A DNA stretch of 64,000 nt, taken from NCBI GenBank assembly GCA_031213475.1, contig JARUPZ010000018.1, forward strand, positions 186,001 to 250,000, written 5' to 3'. Numbering within the stretch: position 1 is the first letter of the stretch; each line of letters starts with the position of its first letter. Below, piece by piece: positions 44,001 to 56,400 of this stretch. The position numbers and the translations under genes are program-made. Below the pieces are notes generated by a model. The model was not told where the DNA came from, searched no databases, and saw nothing but the letters and a program-made list of their open reading frames with translations. Origin of the DNA: Nereocystis luetkeana. Its lineage: Eukaryota > Sar > Phaeophyceae > Laminariales > Laminariaceae.

Positions 44001-47000
44001 CTCATTTAGTTCACCACCTCCGTATGTTTCCCTCGGCCACTTGCCAATTGCCCTGCCGGGCCAACAACCTTGGTGGTGCGTGCGCAATGCACTTCATCCT
44101 CTCACCCCCGTTACACGACGAACGTTTTTTAACAGCATGGAATCGAGCTGGCGGCTGCGAGCGCGGATTTGCCTGGCTTGATCAAGAGAATCGGCGGGAT
44201 CGAGTCCATCGTTAGGGGGGGCGCGTCCTCGCGCGCACGAGCGGTGGATGTTTCTTTTATGGGCAAGGCTCCACCGTCATCGCCCCTATTCCATCTGCCA
44301 ACCCTGGCTATCCAGAGGGGGAGAGACCACGGTGAGTAACGGAGCGGTCACTGCGGCAGTACCGTCAGCGGACGCGTCGAGAGAAAGCGGAAACGGGAGG
44401 ACATGCAACCACCCAGCCAGAAATGAAACGCGTTTAGCCCTTCAATGCTCCGCACTCGAAATCCTCGATAATCGTTTATCTTCACCGGAGGCGAGGCTTT
44501 TCGTCCCCTCGACGTTCTCCACGGAACTCAGAGCAACGGGGATGAAATCTAGTCGGATGTTTTGCTCTCGTCTGACGGTGAAGCCACTCACCCATGAAGG
44601 GAAAAACCAGGTCAATTTTGCCGATGGTAGGTTCACTATTATAGGGGCCAGGTAGGGCTGAGAGACTTTTTGATTGGCGATCGAGAGGACGGTCGACACT
44701 TGTTCGGGACTTAGGCACCTCTATAAAACGAGCTTCCGCTCTAATTGTTGTGGGAATATGACAATGGTGGAGGTGGCTGAGGTGTTTCTTCTTCGTCGCA
44801 CCAATTCTGCCTTGGCCAGTTGCTCGATACCAGGGAGTAGAGAGAAGTCAGGGGGTAGGCGTTGAGTGGAGGCGCATTTGCGTGTGGCGTACTGGCAAAA
44901 GTAGTTTTCAGCATGCAACGTATCTATCCCAAGCTCCAAGCGGTACTGGGTAATCCGATCTCAATCTACGCTCTCGTGGATGCACGGGAAGCGTGAAAAC
45001 GGGGGTTCCTTGTTTCGTTTGGAGACACTCCGTTGGGAGGTGACACACCGCAGCAGCTTTGAGAGCTCGCCTGGGGCAGGCATCCACTCTACAGTTGTCG
45101 CTATTTGGCGACCACCGGTGAAGCCACACGTCGGTCGGGTCTAGGGGTGTAAGCGGTCCCAGTTGGAGGTGGACAACAAGCGATGCATCCAGTGGATGTG
45201 TCAAATGGAACAAGCTGAAGAGAGGTCGCATCATTGCCAGAAGGGGTACTGTGGAAAATTGACGTGATCAGCATGGCGTCGCCCACGCTGGTTGACCCGA
45301 TCCCGTCGATTCTCCTGTCTACGCGTGCTATCCATCCATCAACGTAGGGGTGGTGTGATTAACACCCGATGTCTGCGATTTGTTCCCTCCTACTGTACGC
45401 TTTCCTCTCTATTTATGTATGTTCTGCTCTCCCTTGCTCCCTCCTATCTCTACTCGGGCGGTAGGTATCCCGTCCTACAATGATGTACGCCAGGCATGCG
45501 GTTTATCCCGGGTAACGACATTCAAGGACATTGCATCGGATGGCACGATACAAGGGCGGCTGAAAGATACCTACGGCGACGTGGAATTGCTGGATGCCTA
45601 CACGGGAGCTTTGGCGGAAAATGAAGACGGGAGCGGATTGTTTGCCGGACCCTTGCTGCGGGTGAGATAGTGACCGGGGGCAGGGGGGGGGGTGCTTGGA
45701 CCACGGCCTAACCGATATTGCCAAGATACCAAGTATATGTATAGGGTTGACGTTCCAGCTCGTTGTGCTCGGGGCACTTGTGTGACCTAGAACGTTGACA
45801 AGACGGCCTTTATGTGCATCTACTGCGTGCTGGATTCGTCGTAGTCTACGTGAGCCGCTGCAGCTGAAGGCATCACGTGGGGGACGCAGGACGTGCTATA
45901 TATTCGCAACACGCCATTCGGGAAATAAAAAAAAAGGTTTCCCGAATGCATGGGCGTTGCTCGGCAGCACGTTATTTCGATGTGCATGCTGTCGTTCAAG
46001 TATCGACAAAGGCGGGGATCTTGATTGATTCCCGACCCCGTTTTTTTCATTTTACGACTAGATGCTGCTTCGGCTACAAAAACCAACTTGCGTGCCACCA
46101 GAGGGCGGGACCAACCAGAGCCGATGCATCACAATGTTTGCGGAATTCTAGGGAGATAGCTTTGGGATCTCTCCAGCCGTCAGAATGTATTTCGGAGAAG
46201 GCGTTCCGTTCGACAGGCCACGCCACAGTGATAGCATGGAGATCACGCGATCCACGTGCTCTAACGGTCCTGTGTATCACAAGCGGCGTTTCGTAAAGAG
46301 TAAAACAAGCGGCATATTTACCTTGGAATATACGACAACGACTCGATCGTAGGGCAGCCTCCACACCATGGGATCGAGCCTTCAGATATTTCGTGACACC
46401 GCCCGCCCTCAGACATGAGATGTGTGGGCGGGCCGCGGAGCCGAAAATTGGCGCCATGTCGTGATTCCACGTGCTCTAACGGGTCTGTGTATCACAAGCG
46501 GCGTTTCGTAAAAAGTAAACAAGTGACATATTTACCTTGGAATATACGACAATGACTCGATCGTACGGCAGCCTCCGCACCATGGGATCGAGATTACAGA
46601 TATTTCGTGACACCGCCCGCCCTCAGACATGAGATGTGTAGGCGGGCCGCGGAGCCGAAAATTGGCGCCATGTCGTGATTCTAGAAGCTGGTACCGGTGG
46701 TGAAAGTTTGGATGGACGTGTGACGAGGGAGTTTTGTTTTTGTACTTCCCTCGTTCCCTCGCATTGGTGCTCCTTTGGGCCGGCACCATTCCGTGTGCGC
46801 ACGCACCTCCCAGGAAGCTGACAGCTGACCTTCGGGGAAAAGCTAGCTGACGTCCTGAATCAGCACACTGTATGGCTTTTGGTCTGGTCTGGGTCACTGA
46901 CAAACGAGCCGACTTTTTCAGGTTCCCGTGTACCTCGATGTACCTGAGAAACGACCCAAAACGCTCAAATTACCACTTTTGATGCGCGTACGTACCAGGT

Positions 47001-47479
47001 ACCAGGTACGAAATTGTCGTAGCTTTGTTTTTCCTGTTGCGTAGATTAGTTTCCTTGCCTTTCATAATGTTTTTTTTACAGCAGTACGAAAATCACAACA
47101 GTGTTCAAAACAATACAAAGAAACACGAAACAAAAAAAAACACACACACACACACCAGGTATGCCTCTGTATTGCAAAGTCTCTTTTGACTACAACCCCC
47201 CGCCCTAACCTTTCGTTTTCTGCCTTTGTTCTCCGCATTTTGATTTCCGCCCCCCAAGGCCGTGTTTTTGGAGCAAATGTACAGAGCTATCGTGGGAGAC
47301 CGTCACTATCACTCGCACAACACGCAGAATGAGGATACCAGGCTCTCCACGCTCAGTGGCCTCATTCTCGACAACTCCTTGGTCTCGTCCATACCGCTGG
47401 ATACCTTCACGGCTACCAATACGACGCCACCGCTGACCAATCACTTGGTCAACTTCAAAGAGGTTTTTCTCGCGGATGG
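41073..47479 (+). CDS. Animal-type haem-peroxidase-like domain (eight exons)
   Basis: Landmarks of the family appear in order: GNNVAKPAWG, YADQVSAPPGEDRPTPR across a splice, LFVGWG, RDNASEPLDIACDD, DLDWLYG, TLLLREHNRCCNE (catalytic Arg and haem-linking Glu present), DAYQVCRQWTIAVFQ, GIESIVRGG, IQRGRDHG joined across the 44331/45465 splice to IPSYNDVRQACGL, and LEQMYRAIVGDRHYH. The distal motif usually WGQFLDHD reads WGLLVGYD, and the proximal motif usually FRYGHS reads NPAFYS. Both haem-contacting histidines therefore appear as tyrosine, and the haem-linking Asp as Gly. The fold looks complete but classical peroxidase chemistry is doubtful. Donors include GTGAAG, GTGAGC, GTGAGT, GTTCGG and GTGAGA. 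The domain should face outside the cytosol. Confidence 0.88.
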
Positions 47480-50400
47480 GTGAGCCACCGATGTACACCA
47501 CCTGTGCCTGCACGTGTCGATATGTTTTAGCTCTCGACAGGGGTCCACAATATCCATTTTGCCACTGTTGCTTTGCGCACGTGATCTCCATGGTGATTGC
47601 AAGCATGTGTCCTCGAGCCATGGGCGCAGTTGTAGAGGGGTAAAAAAAAAAACGCATGAAGGTCGCTCTATTGGATATTTCAACAGGTACGACTTCTTTC
47701 TCGCGGTGTGAGCGGTGAGGTCGAGGATGTCGTCGAATCCCATCGTTAAAAAGCTGTGTGTGATGCTTCGATCGTGCGTACTACGGATTCGCACGGCCTC
47801 ATGCTGCGGAGTTCGACCCGTTGTGGGGCTTATCCTTAAAATCCCTGTAGAGCGGATGGAAGGGGTGGAGTGATCGGTATCGTCCGGGCGTTTGGGGCGT
47901 TCTGCTCGGCGAGGCTCCCCTGCGACCTCACTAAGGCACGAGCGCAGCATGGTCCTTTTCTGCCGGTCGACCCACTCGGCTGATACTACTACAATGGTTC
48001 TGGAGGAGCCGACCAACCGTCGCCCTCGACCCGCCCTCCGTCTCAAAAGGGATGCGTGGTCATAGTTCAAACGACTAAGGCAAGCAAAAAATGAGTACAC
48101 CCCCCCCCGCACCCCGCACGCGTGTACGCCTCGCGACGCAGGTACAAGATCGCCTGGGATGGGTGGGATAAACGACAAAATATTTCTATGCACATCAAGC
48201 TTTCGGCGAAGGGCATAGAAGAGGAAGGAATGATTGTGAGTGCGGACTGATGAATCAGGCGGGGTGGGCGTCGTCACATACCTCGTGCCGATGGTGAAAT
48301 GCACAGGTCGACCGAGGCCATGCAGATCTATTTTTACGACAACCTCGAGATGCTTGAGTCCCCGCGCGAAAAGGGTTCAGCGCCCTCGGCCCTTGCGCGA
48401 CCGGTCTAGGGTTTGTGCCGAGTCGTTCTGTTGAACTGGCGCGCCGGAGTGCAGAGAGTGAGCCCTGCGCGGGCCCCGGCACGTGAGGGCGCTCAGAAAT
48501 CGCACCTAAATTACCCCCAAACGTTTCCACGATAGGATAGTTAAGCCCTAGTATTGTCGCTCGCTCAGCAATCGTTGCTCGCTCGGTGGGCCTTGGGATA
48601 TCGCACGCGAGTTTCGTATGCCGTCTGGGCGGGCGTGTTAGAGAGGCGCGCGTTTTCATGTCGGAGTTCTGCGAACCACTCGTCGCACTCGGTGGCAGCG
48701 ACGGCTCATTAGAAACATTGATCGCGGGGAAACGGCAGCCTGCAGAAAGGGGGGCAGGGGCAACGTGTCCACGCCTTCCGCTGGCGGAGTGGAGATCGTC
48801 TTGGTTCTTGTGATTGATCCGTTGCCGTCGTCACCCAGCGCGCGTGGGACCACCTCCGCTGCGTATTTCCCAAGTTCTGATCGCACCTCGTTCGTCCGCG
48901 CGTTCACTTGTGTTTGTGTGTATTAGTAGGCCGCTTGGGTGGTTCTTGTCATTGACTTGGTCCGTATATAAGGGCGTAATACTCCTCCGACCTCACCTCC
49001 CCCGGGGTGTCCCTCCTGCTGCCGCTTTTGCTGCTGTTGCTACCCTCTACGTTTATGCGTGACGCTTTTTCTGGGCATCCTCGCGGTCGAAACAGGGCGT
49101 CGGGTTCGGAGGGGACAAGATGGGGAACACCGGCGACTTCGTTGTATGCATGCTTTGGGACTGCAATGTCACATGTTCAGACCTTAGTGGACCCAAAGGG
49201 TGCGTTGCGGCGCGGGTGGAGTCTGCCCATGGGTTGATGATATAAACCAGCAGAAAGCACGCAAAGCGTGGGCCACGAAAGGGCATATGAAGCGTTTCCG
49301 TGAATCGGCGCCACTCGCGCGCGTCTAAGCGCTTGCTTTACAGTCTCTATTAGAGTGTTGGGTAATGTGTGTGCTGTACTAACAGTTGGAACCTTCGTTC
49401 TACGACACGATTCGCTACCACCACCCCCCCCCCCGACGCGCTTGGTGGGATGCAGCTCACCCTTCATGCGACTCGCCGAACACCTCACGGCGCGCGCAAG
49501 CAATGCCCGCCTGATCCTTGAAAACCCCACTTGCTACGTCCCGGCATTGTAGGGATGCGAGGGTCCATGGCCATACGACTACGTCCATGCATGATATCGA
49601 GTACAGCCTCCCCCCCCTCCATGACCCTGGCATCCATATGCCAATCTGCCTCAAAAATAATTCATAGTAGGATGCAGCCCACCCTTCATGCGACTCGCCC
49701 AACACCTCACGGCGCTTCGCGCTTGGTGCAAGCAATGTTTGTCTGGTCGGTAAAAAATCGACGTGCTATGTTCCGGCATGGTAGGGATGCGAGGGTCTAT
49801 GGTCATACGACTACGGTCATGCATGATATCAAGCACACTCACCCCTCCCCAGGCGCGCGCGCCTTCCCTCACCTCCTGGCCACTGGAAATCGCGTGAGAG
49901 CGAATGCCGGTTCGCCTTCGCGCTAGAGATGCGCTGGCAGCCGTCGTTCCTACGACCACTATTGAGGCGGTCGATCAGTGTAAATGCCCCCCTTCTTTCG
50001 CACCCATTTCCCTCAAACGCGTATTATCGCTCGTCTCTGCCTCCGCCTACAGGCATGATCTGCCTCCTATGGATGCCGAGGGCCCCCGTGAGCTCGAGGT
50101 CGTGAACGTTACCTTTGACGGAGAATGGACTAGCATAACGTTCCTCCGCTGGGGCTTGGGAAACGACGATTCCGTGAGTGTCCGTTCGGGGCATACAGTG
50201 TGGGCGGCAGCGGTCACTCGTCAGCTCCCAACGTTGTACGCCGCCCGCGTGACTTCGATGATCAAAGTATGCACTGTACAAACAATGCGTGGCTTGCCCT
50301 GATGGGTGTGTTCATACCTGGTGCGTATGTTTTATGCCTTCGCTTTTGTTGCTCGAAGTTGTATTCAATATTATTGCTTCGAGTGTGATGAACCCCGACT

Positions 50401-53400
50401 CTTCTGCTCCAAGGCGTTGATCTTGCGAAATCGATACATCCGTGTGTTGTAACCTGCCACCGCCGTTTTGCCGGACAGTAGCGCCGCCACCATTTCCTGC
50501 CGTAGGGGACCGCGACGCAAAGTTGTCTTTGGGGTGACACCAACGAGTCGACAGCGACCTGAGATGCGCCATCCGAGCTGCTGGCGCCGGGCCGTCCCAC
50601 GCAACGTATTTTTGCACAAATGTCGCCGTCGTCGCCGTACCCCACTTTAAAGTCGTCTTCTTCGGTCGCTTCTCAATCGGCACGCAGGACTACGCCCTCA
50701 CTCAAGATGTGGCATCGGGCGAAAGCACGCGTATCATCTACGCGTGGCGTCCGGGTCAGGGCACGGACAAGCACCCCGTAGACCAGCGCGGGAGCGCCTC
50801 GCTAAACTTTAGGGACGGCACCGTGACCTTCATCTGCAACGGTGCCGGCGACTACTACGCGCTCCATGGCGCGCTGCTGCTGTTTGTATGGTTGATCGTC
50901 GCGCCCTACGGCATCTATCAGGCCAGGTGAGAGATACAATAGGCCGTCTGCCTCGATGGCACCGGTGGTGTGCGAGAAGATAACGGCCAACCACTTTCCT
51001 GTTTCTGACTTTTTTCAAGGGAAGGAGGTAATGTCGCCCCGCAGCGCGTTGTCGCTGCCTGGTTGAAGGCCACCGTCAGTTGGGATGGTCACAGGCCGGC
51101 GTACTTTTGTTTTTTTGTTATGTTGTGTCGTTGTACGCTGCACGAGTACGTGTTTCCAGCAGGCACTCACTCGCGCTATTTCAGGAGCCGCACGGTTTCG
51201 TCTCGAGGCCGTTGCGAATGAGATGCTTCCGGTTCGGGAGAGAGTGGGAACTAATTTGCGATTGTTTGTCGAGACGGTGACGGATGGCACTTCCCAGGCA
51301 CAGTAGCGTCCCTGTGAAGTTGTGTGTTTTGATCTTCCCGGGAAGCCATGTCATTCAATCCGGAGTATCTACGTATGGTAGAGGGTTTCCCTCGATCCCC
51401 ATTGGCAGCAGCCCTCTTAGGCGGTTTTGTTTTTCTTATTACGACCAACGCCTGCAGAAGGACGTGGCTGCCCCGACCAGGCTAGCAGTAGACAAGGTTC
51501 TCACAGCTATCTTGTCAGACATCTTGAGTCAACCGTAGGAGCAGTGCTGCCTGTTTTGCCACAGCTGCCCGCTGCCAATGTACACAGCAAGGCCTTCTGG
51601 CGGAAACGCGACAAGTTATGCGCCCAGCGAGCGTTCCGACGCATGCACGCCCGTAGATTTGCGAGTATTCAGTCTATCTGTCATGTGGTTCTTGAAGCTC
51701 AATTGGTTCCCGACCTGCCCTGATATGCAGTACGTTTAGCGTTGCTTTTTTTTTTCCGTCCGTTTCATCTGCGATGTATGCTCCTCAGTGTTGAATGTCT
51801 GCTCGAAGGAAGAACAATCGGTACAAGCCATACCGACGTGAAAAGTACCACGCACACACACATACGTACATATGTCACGGTGTCACCGTGAGCACGCCCC
51901 TCGGGAAGAGTACAGCTAGCACCGCGCACACCACCTGGATTCCTCGTTCTTGTTGCTCCCTCTGCCGTGGCATCCGTCGTTGGCAGGTACCGGAAGGGTA
52001 GAACAACTCTGATTGGCAACCTCTGGTGGGAAGTGCACGAGGATTGTATGGTTATCTGTGCCGAGGCGTTGCTTCCCCTTGCCATCACGGCCATCGTTAC
52101 CACGGGTGGCCCGCACAACTCAAGTCACGCCAAGTGGGGTGAGAGGCACCCACGAAATGAACAGGAGCCAGGGTTGAAGCGGGGCCGGGAGGGCAGACAA
52201 ACGAGAAACATTATTTCGAGGGACGGGCGGACGGACGGACGGACGGACGGGGTTACTCTTGTAAATCGTAGGCAACGATCTACTGTAGTCGTGAGAAGCA
52301 AACGGCGATATGTTGACTGTAGTACGCGAAGAGCCCTCCCATAACGCATCAAACGCCGACAATATCTTAACCACAACACGACAAACTATTGTATTGGAAT
52401 AACGCCCGCAGACCAGTGCATGGACACAAAAAGGCGCGACCCGTATCGCTACGGCACTCCCTCCCTCGTACACCTTGCGATCAAGCTACTGTAGAGTAAG
52501 CGCCTGTCCTTTTGCGCTGCCTTTTTTTCGTACATTTTCCTCGGAAGGCAGCAAACACTCGCTGCATGATCCTAGGCGACGACATTTGAGGCGTTCTGCG
52601 ATAGAGGTTTGCCCTAAATTCTCCGAGGCTCCTGTCTTGAGGGGCTGCACACCTCACCCGAAAACTGGCATGAGCAGAAACCGAATCGCATCTCGATGAG
52701 TATTCCCATGGCCCAAGTATGCAATTCCCGTCACTGTTCGAAACAAGATTGGCATTCCGACGATTTTTGGGTTAGAGAGCCCCGTCATTCAGAAGACATC
52801 CTGGCGCGGAAATGTGCCACTTCTACTACCGTAGAACGCATCATTTGCCTTGTGTCAAGGCGAGCTAAACGCCCTCATGTTGGATAGAATCCGGGTCACC
52901 TCGTCGTGCGCCCCCCCCTCTCTGTTTTTACCTGTCGCCTGTCTTGTGCTTTTACCTAGGGTTCTACATGCTTGCGGCGATTATAGTGCAGATTATGACC
53001 GGATGGGCTCGTGCCAGGGCGCTTTCGGGCAAGAGCAACAACTTCTCGCGGTTCCACAGGGTCAGTTACTGTAAATATTATTTTGTCATGAGTGTTGCGC
53101 AACATACAATGTCGACTGAATCTCTTGCAGTAGCTGTGAGGGCGTAGACGCTGCCTCTTTCACGCGGATGCATGCCGTCCGTTCATGCTGCTGGCTGTAG
53201 TCGGCCGGGTGTTGCCTTTTCTTCTGCATGTACTCGTGTTCCACGATAGTTTCTCCGCTCTTCCCCTTGCTCGGCAGGCGAACAAGCACATCCACATCTA
53301 TGCCGGGTGGTTCGCCTACGTGTCCGGGCTTGTGCAGTGTTACCGCGGCCTCGAGCTCGTCTCGGGTTCAGACAAGCTCGTCTTCTCCGCGGCGGATATG

Positions 53401-56400
53401 GATTTTTCGGTCAGTCTGCTCGCGCATCCGTCCGTGTGTTGCATGCATGGGTGTTTGATGCGTCCTTCTCACACGCTTGGCTGGAGTGCTCGAGGCAGCA
53501 ATACAAGAAGGGGGCTTGGAGTAGGAGGTAGAGGCAAGGTAGAGGTAGGGGTAGAGACACGAGGAGAAAGTGAATGACAGACGGATGAACAGCTCGGCAC
53601 GGTGAAGGGTGGGTGCAAGCGTAGAATAGGGAGTGGTGCCGACGCGATTTCTTGGGGCGAAAATGAGAGGTTCTCGCTCGTTGTACTCATTATACACTAC
53701 ACGCGGAACACCTGCAAATTCAGTTTTGAAGAATGCAGGGATGTGCTGATGATCCCTTGCTCCGACCACAACGCTGACCCGCGGTGTCTTCTGCCGAATT
53801 ATTGTGGCCAAACCGTAGGATAGGGCGAGAATAAGACTAACAGTTACTGCAGGAGTAGCAGAGGAACAACGCTAAGGTGGCTGAATTGAGCAATCACAAA
53901 ATCAAACGTCGAAACTCACCGCGCTAGCTGGCGCCGTTTCCTCCCCTCCCGTCGGACGAGGGCAGCTGGGCAGCTTCCATATCATCACGAGCATCGTGTT
54001 TCCGATATGGATTGCGCTTGTGCCTCTCGTCTTCATCGTCCTGGAAGGGCGGAAGCAGTTCGCGAGGGTGAGCACGCGAGCGAGTCGGTTACGTAGCACG
54101 AGCCCCAACAATTGAGCAAGGAAAGGCAGGCGGGGGGGGGGGGGGGGGGGTGTTCGTCCCCTGCGTGCGTTCCCCCATCTAGGCGGCCGGTGACATGTCG
54201 TTAGGTTCTGGGATGTGCTGGATAAGTGTTCGGCACCGGGAAAAAGGAGTTGTCCGGTGTCGCTTGGCACCGTTGTTCATGATTTTAGCTTTGCGAAGCC
54301 TGGCGCAAAACCTGACAACCGATCGACCTCGCCGGGGGTTTCCCCGCATGGCGTCATTTGTTTCGCCTCGTGCCACGATCCTGACTAAACCATCACGTTA
54401 TAAAAGCGCCCCGCGCCACCCCAAGTTTGCCTCGCCACAAAAAAGCATCGCTTTCTCGTCCCATCCGCGATCAAATTGCGCCACGAGCGCTAGTTTCCAT
54501 AAAACGGCTCGCGTCGTGGTGAACCGGACCGCCCTCTGCTGTTGGTGGCGCCCGATGCAGTATTTCAACAAGGGGGCAGCCAATCTGTGTGGTGTGGTGG
54601 AGATCATTAACGAGGACTTCTCCGACGAGGCCATCCACAAGAAGGTGGAGGACCGGCTCATGCCCAGGACGGAGGAGCTACCCCTCTACACAACGCACGA
54701 GTTCAACGACAAGGTAAGCCACCAGGGCGGGGCCGTCGAAGTCGATTTTTATTTGGTTCAGCTTTCCATCTACTTTTATATTTCTCGACTTCGATCCCGA
54801 TTAGTACTGCTATTTATATAATGCTCAATTATGTACATACATCTTGTTGATTGGCATCTCCGTGCTTCTTCACCAGTGTGCTTCCACCAAGCAAAGGGTT
54901 TCTGGGATGTTTGTGAAGCGCTACGTCATCTCTTGGCCGCCGTATCGTATTAGGGGGGGGCCATAGTTAATAGGAACAAATATTGTCAGTAAAAATGGTT
55001 GAATGTATACTGGTAGGTTTTTATGTTTGCCACAGGTCCTATTAACTATGGTCCCCCGTAATGGTAGAAAACTTGACGCGAAGCAGCCGCACGTTGCCGA
55101 AGGTGCCGTGTACAGCCAACATTTGCTCTTTTGCGTGGCACAACTGGTCCTGGGGCGCACGTGATCGTTGGTCACTATAAATGCAAACCACATTCACTAT
55201 GTCCGCCTTCCCTCACTCGCGCCCCCTCGCCCACGGTGCTCAACGACATCGAAATCATGTACTGGTATACGTCTCAAGCACGAGGCGACACGGAGCAGAC
55301 ATAACCATAGCCGAGACCCCTCGAGTTGCCAAGCCCAAAACTTCACGATCACTCCAATCCACAGCTTGTTGTGTCCCGAGAGGGAAACAGGCGGGGGGTA
55401 GAACGAGCGTCCCAACCCCGCCCCGCCGCCGCCTTCTCCTCCTTTCCAGATCTTAAATGGGCGTTCGTGGGTGATCGTTGACGGGGCGGTCCTCGACGTT
55501 GGTCCTTTCGTCAAACGGCATCCTGGCGGCGCTCGTGTGCTCATGAATGTCATGGGTACAGACGTGACGTCGGAGATCATAGGAGAAGACGCCTCGATCG
55601 GTAACTCCAGCATGAAATTCAACCCGCACACTCACTCCAATGTAAGTGGGTGCAATTAGGTGAAAAGGGCATTGGGGTCAAAGGGAGGGGGTGAAAAGGA
55701 GGAGGGGGGGGAGGCTACGTCCCATACAGTTGACCGTATATCCTCGTCTCCGATCTACAGAGCTGTGTGATGGTCGTTCTCCAGCTGCCGCTGGTCACGT
55801 GCGCTCGCGCGGAGCCGTGTCGATCGCCTTGCTCGTTCCGGGCTGCCTAAGTTTCCCCGTGGTGTCACATTTTGCCCCCTGCATTTTTAATAGAAGGAAC
55901 GCTTCTTTGATTCCAATATGAATACGAGTCTGACTGCCGCTGAGGCACGCAAATCGTGAACAAGCCTCAGACTCCCACACTCAACTCCTCTTCCCCCCCA
56001 AAAAAAACGCCAAACGACCATGCCCGGACAAATGCCTGCGTGCATTAGACTGCCCTTGAGATCACGAGGAGCCTCATCGTGGGGTACATCGAAGAAGAAG
56101 ACGACATAGAGACGGGCAACAGCGATGAGGATGAGGAAGGTGGCGGGGCCAGCAGCGGCGCTGATGGTGGCTTCTTCAGCCGGTCCTTCTTACATGCTAG
56201 CCGAGTATCTTCGCATTCCGGCTCCGACAGCGAGGGTAACGATAGGCGCGGCTTGTCCCGCGCCTCGCACAGAAGCCGCCGTTCCTCCCGTTTGTCGATT
56301 TCTTCGCGTCCGTCTCTCGGAAGGGAGAAGTTAGGCCACACCGGTCGCCTTGCATCGTGGTCTGGCCCCGCCCTCAGCGGCGACGAAGTCGAGGGCAGAA

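Noticed and set aside
47441..48304. 287-residue minus-strand frame as a gene
   Set aside because: No recognisable domain beyond the short MGFDDILDLTAH start, and it overlaps the peroxidase exon end. Only the leader similarity is reported.
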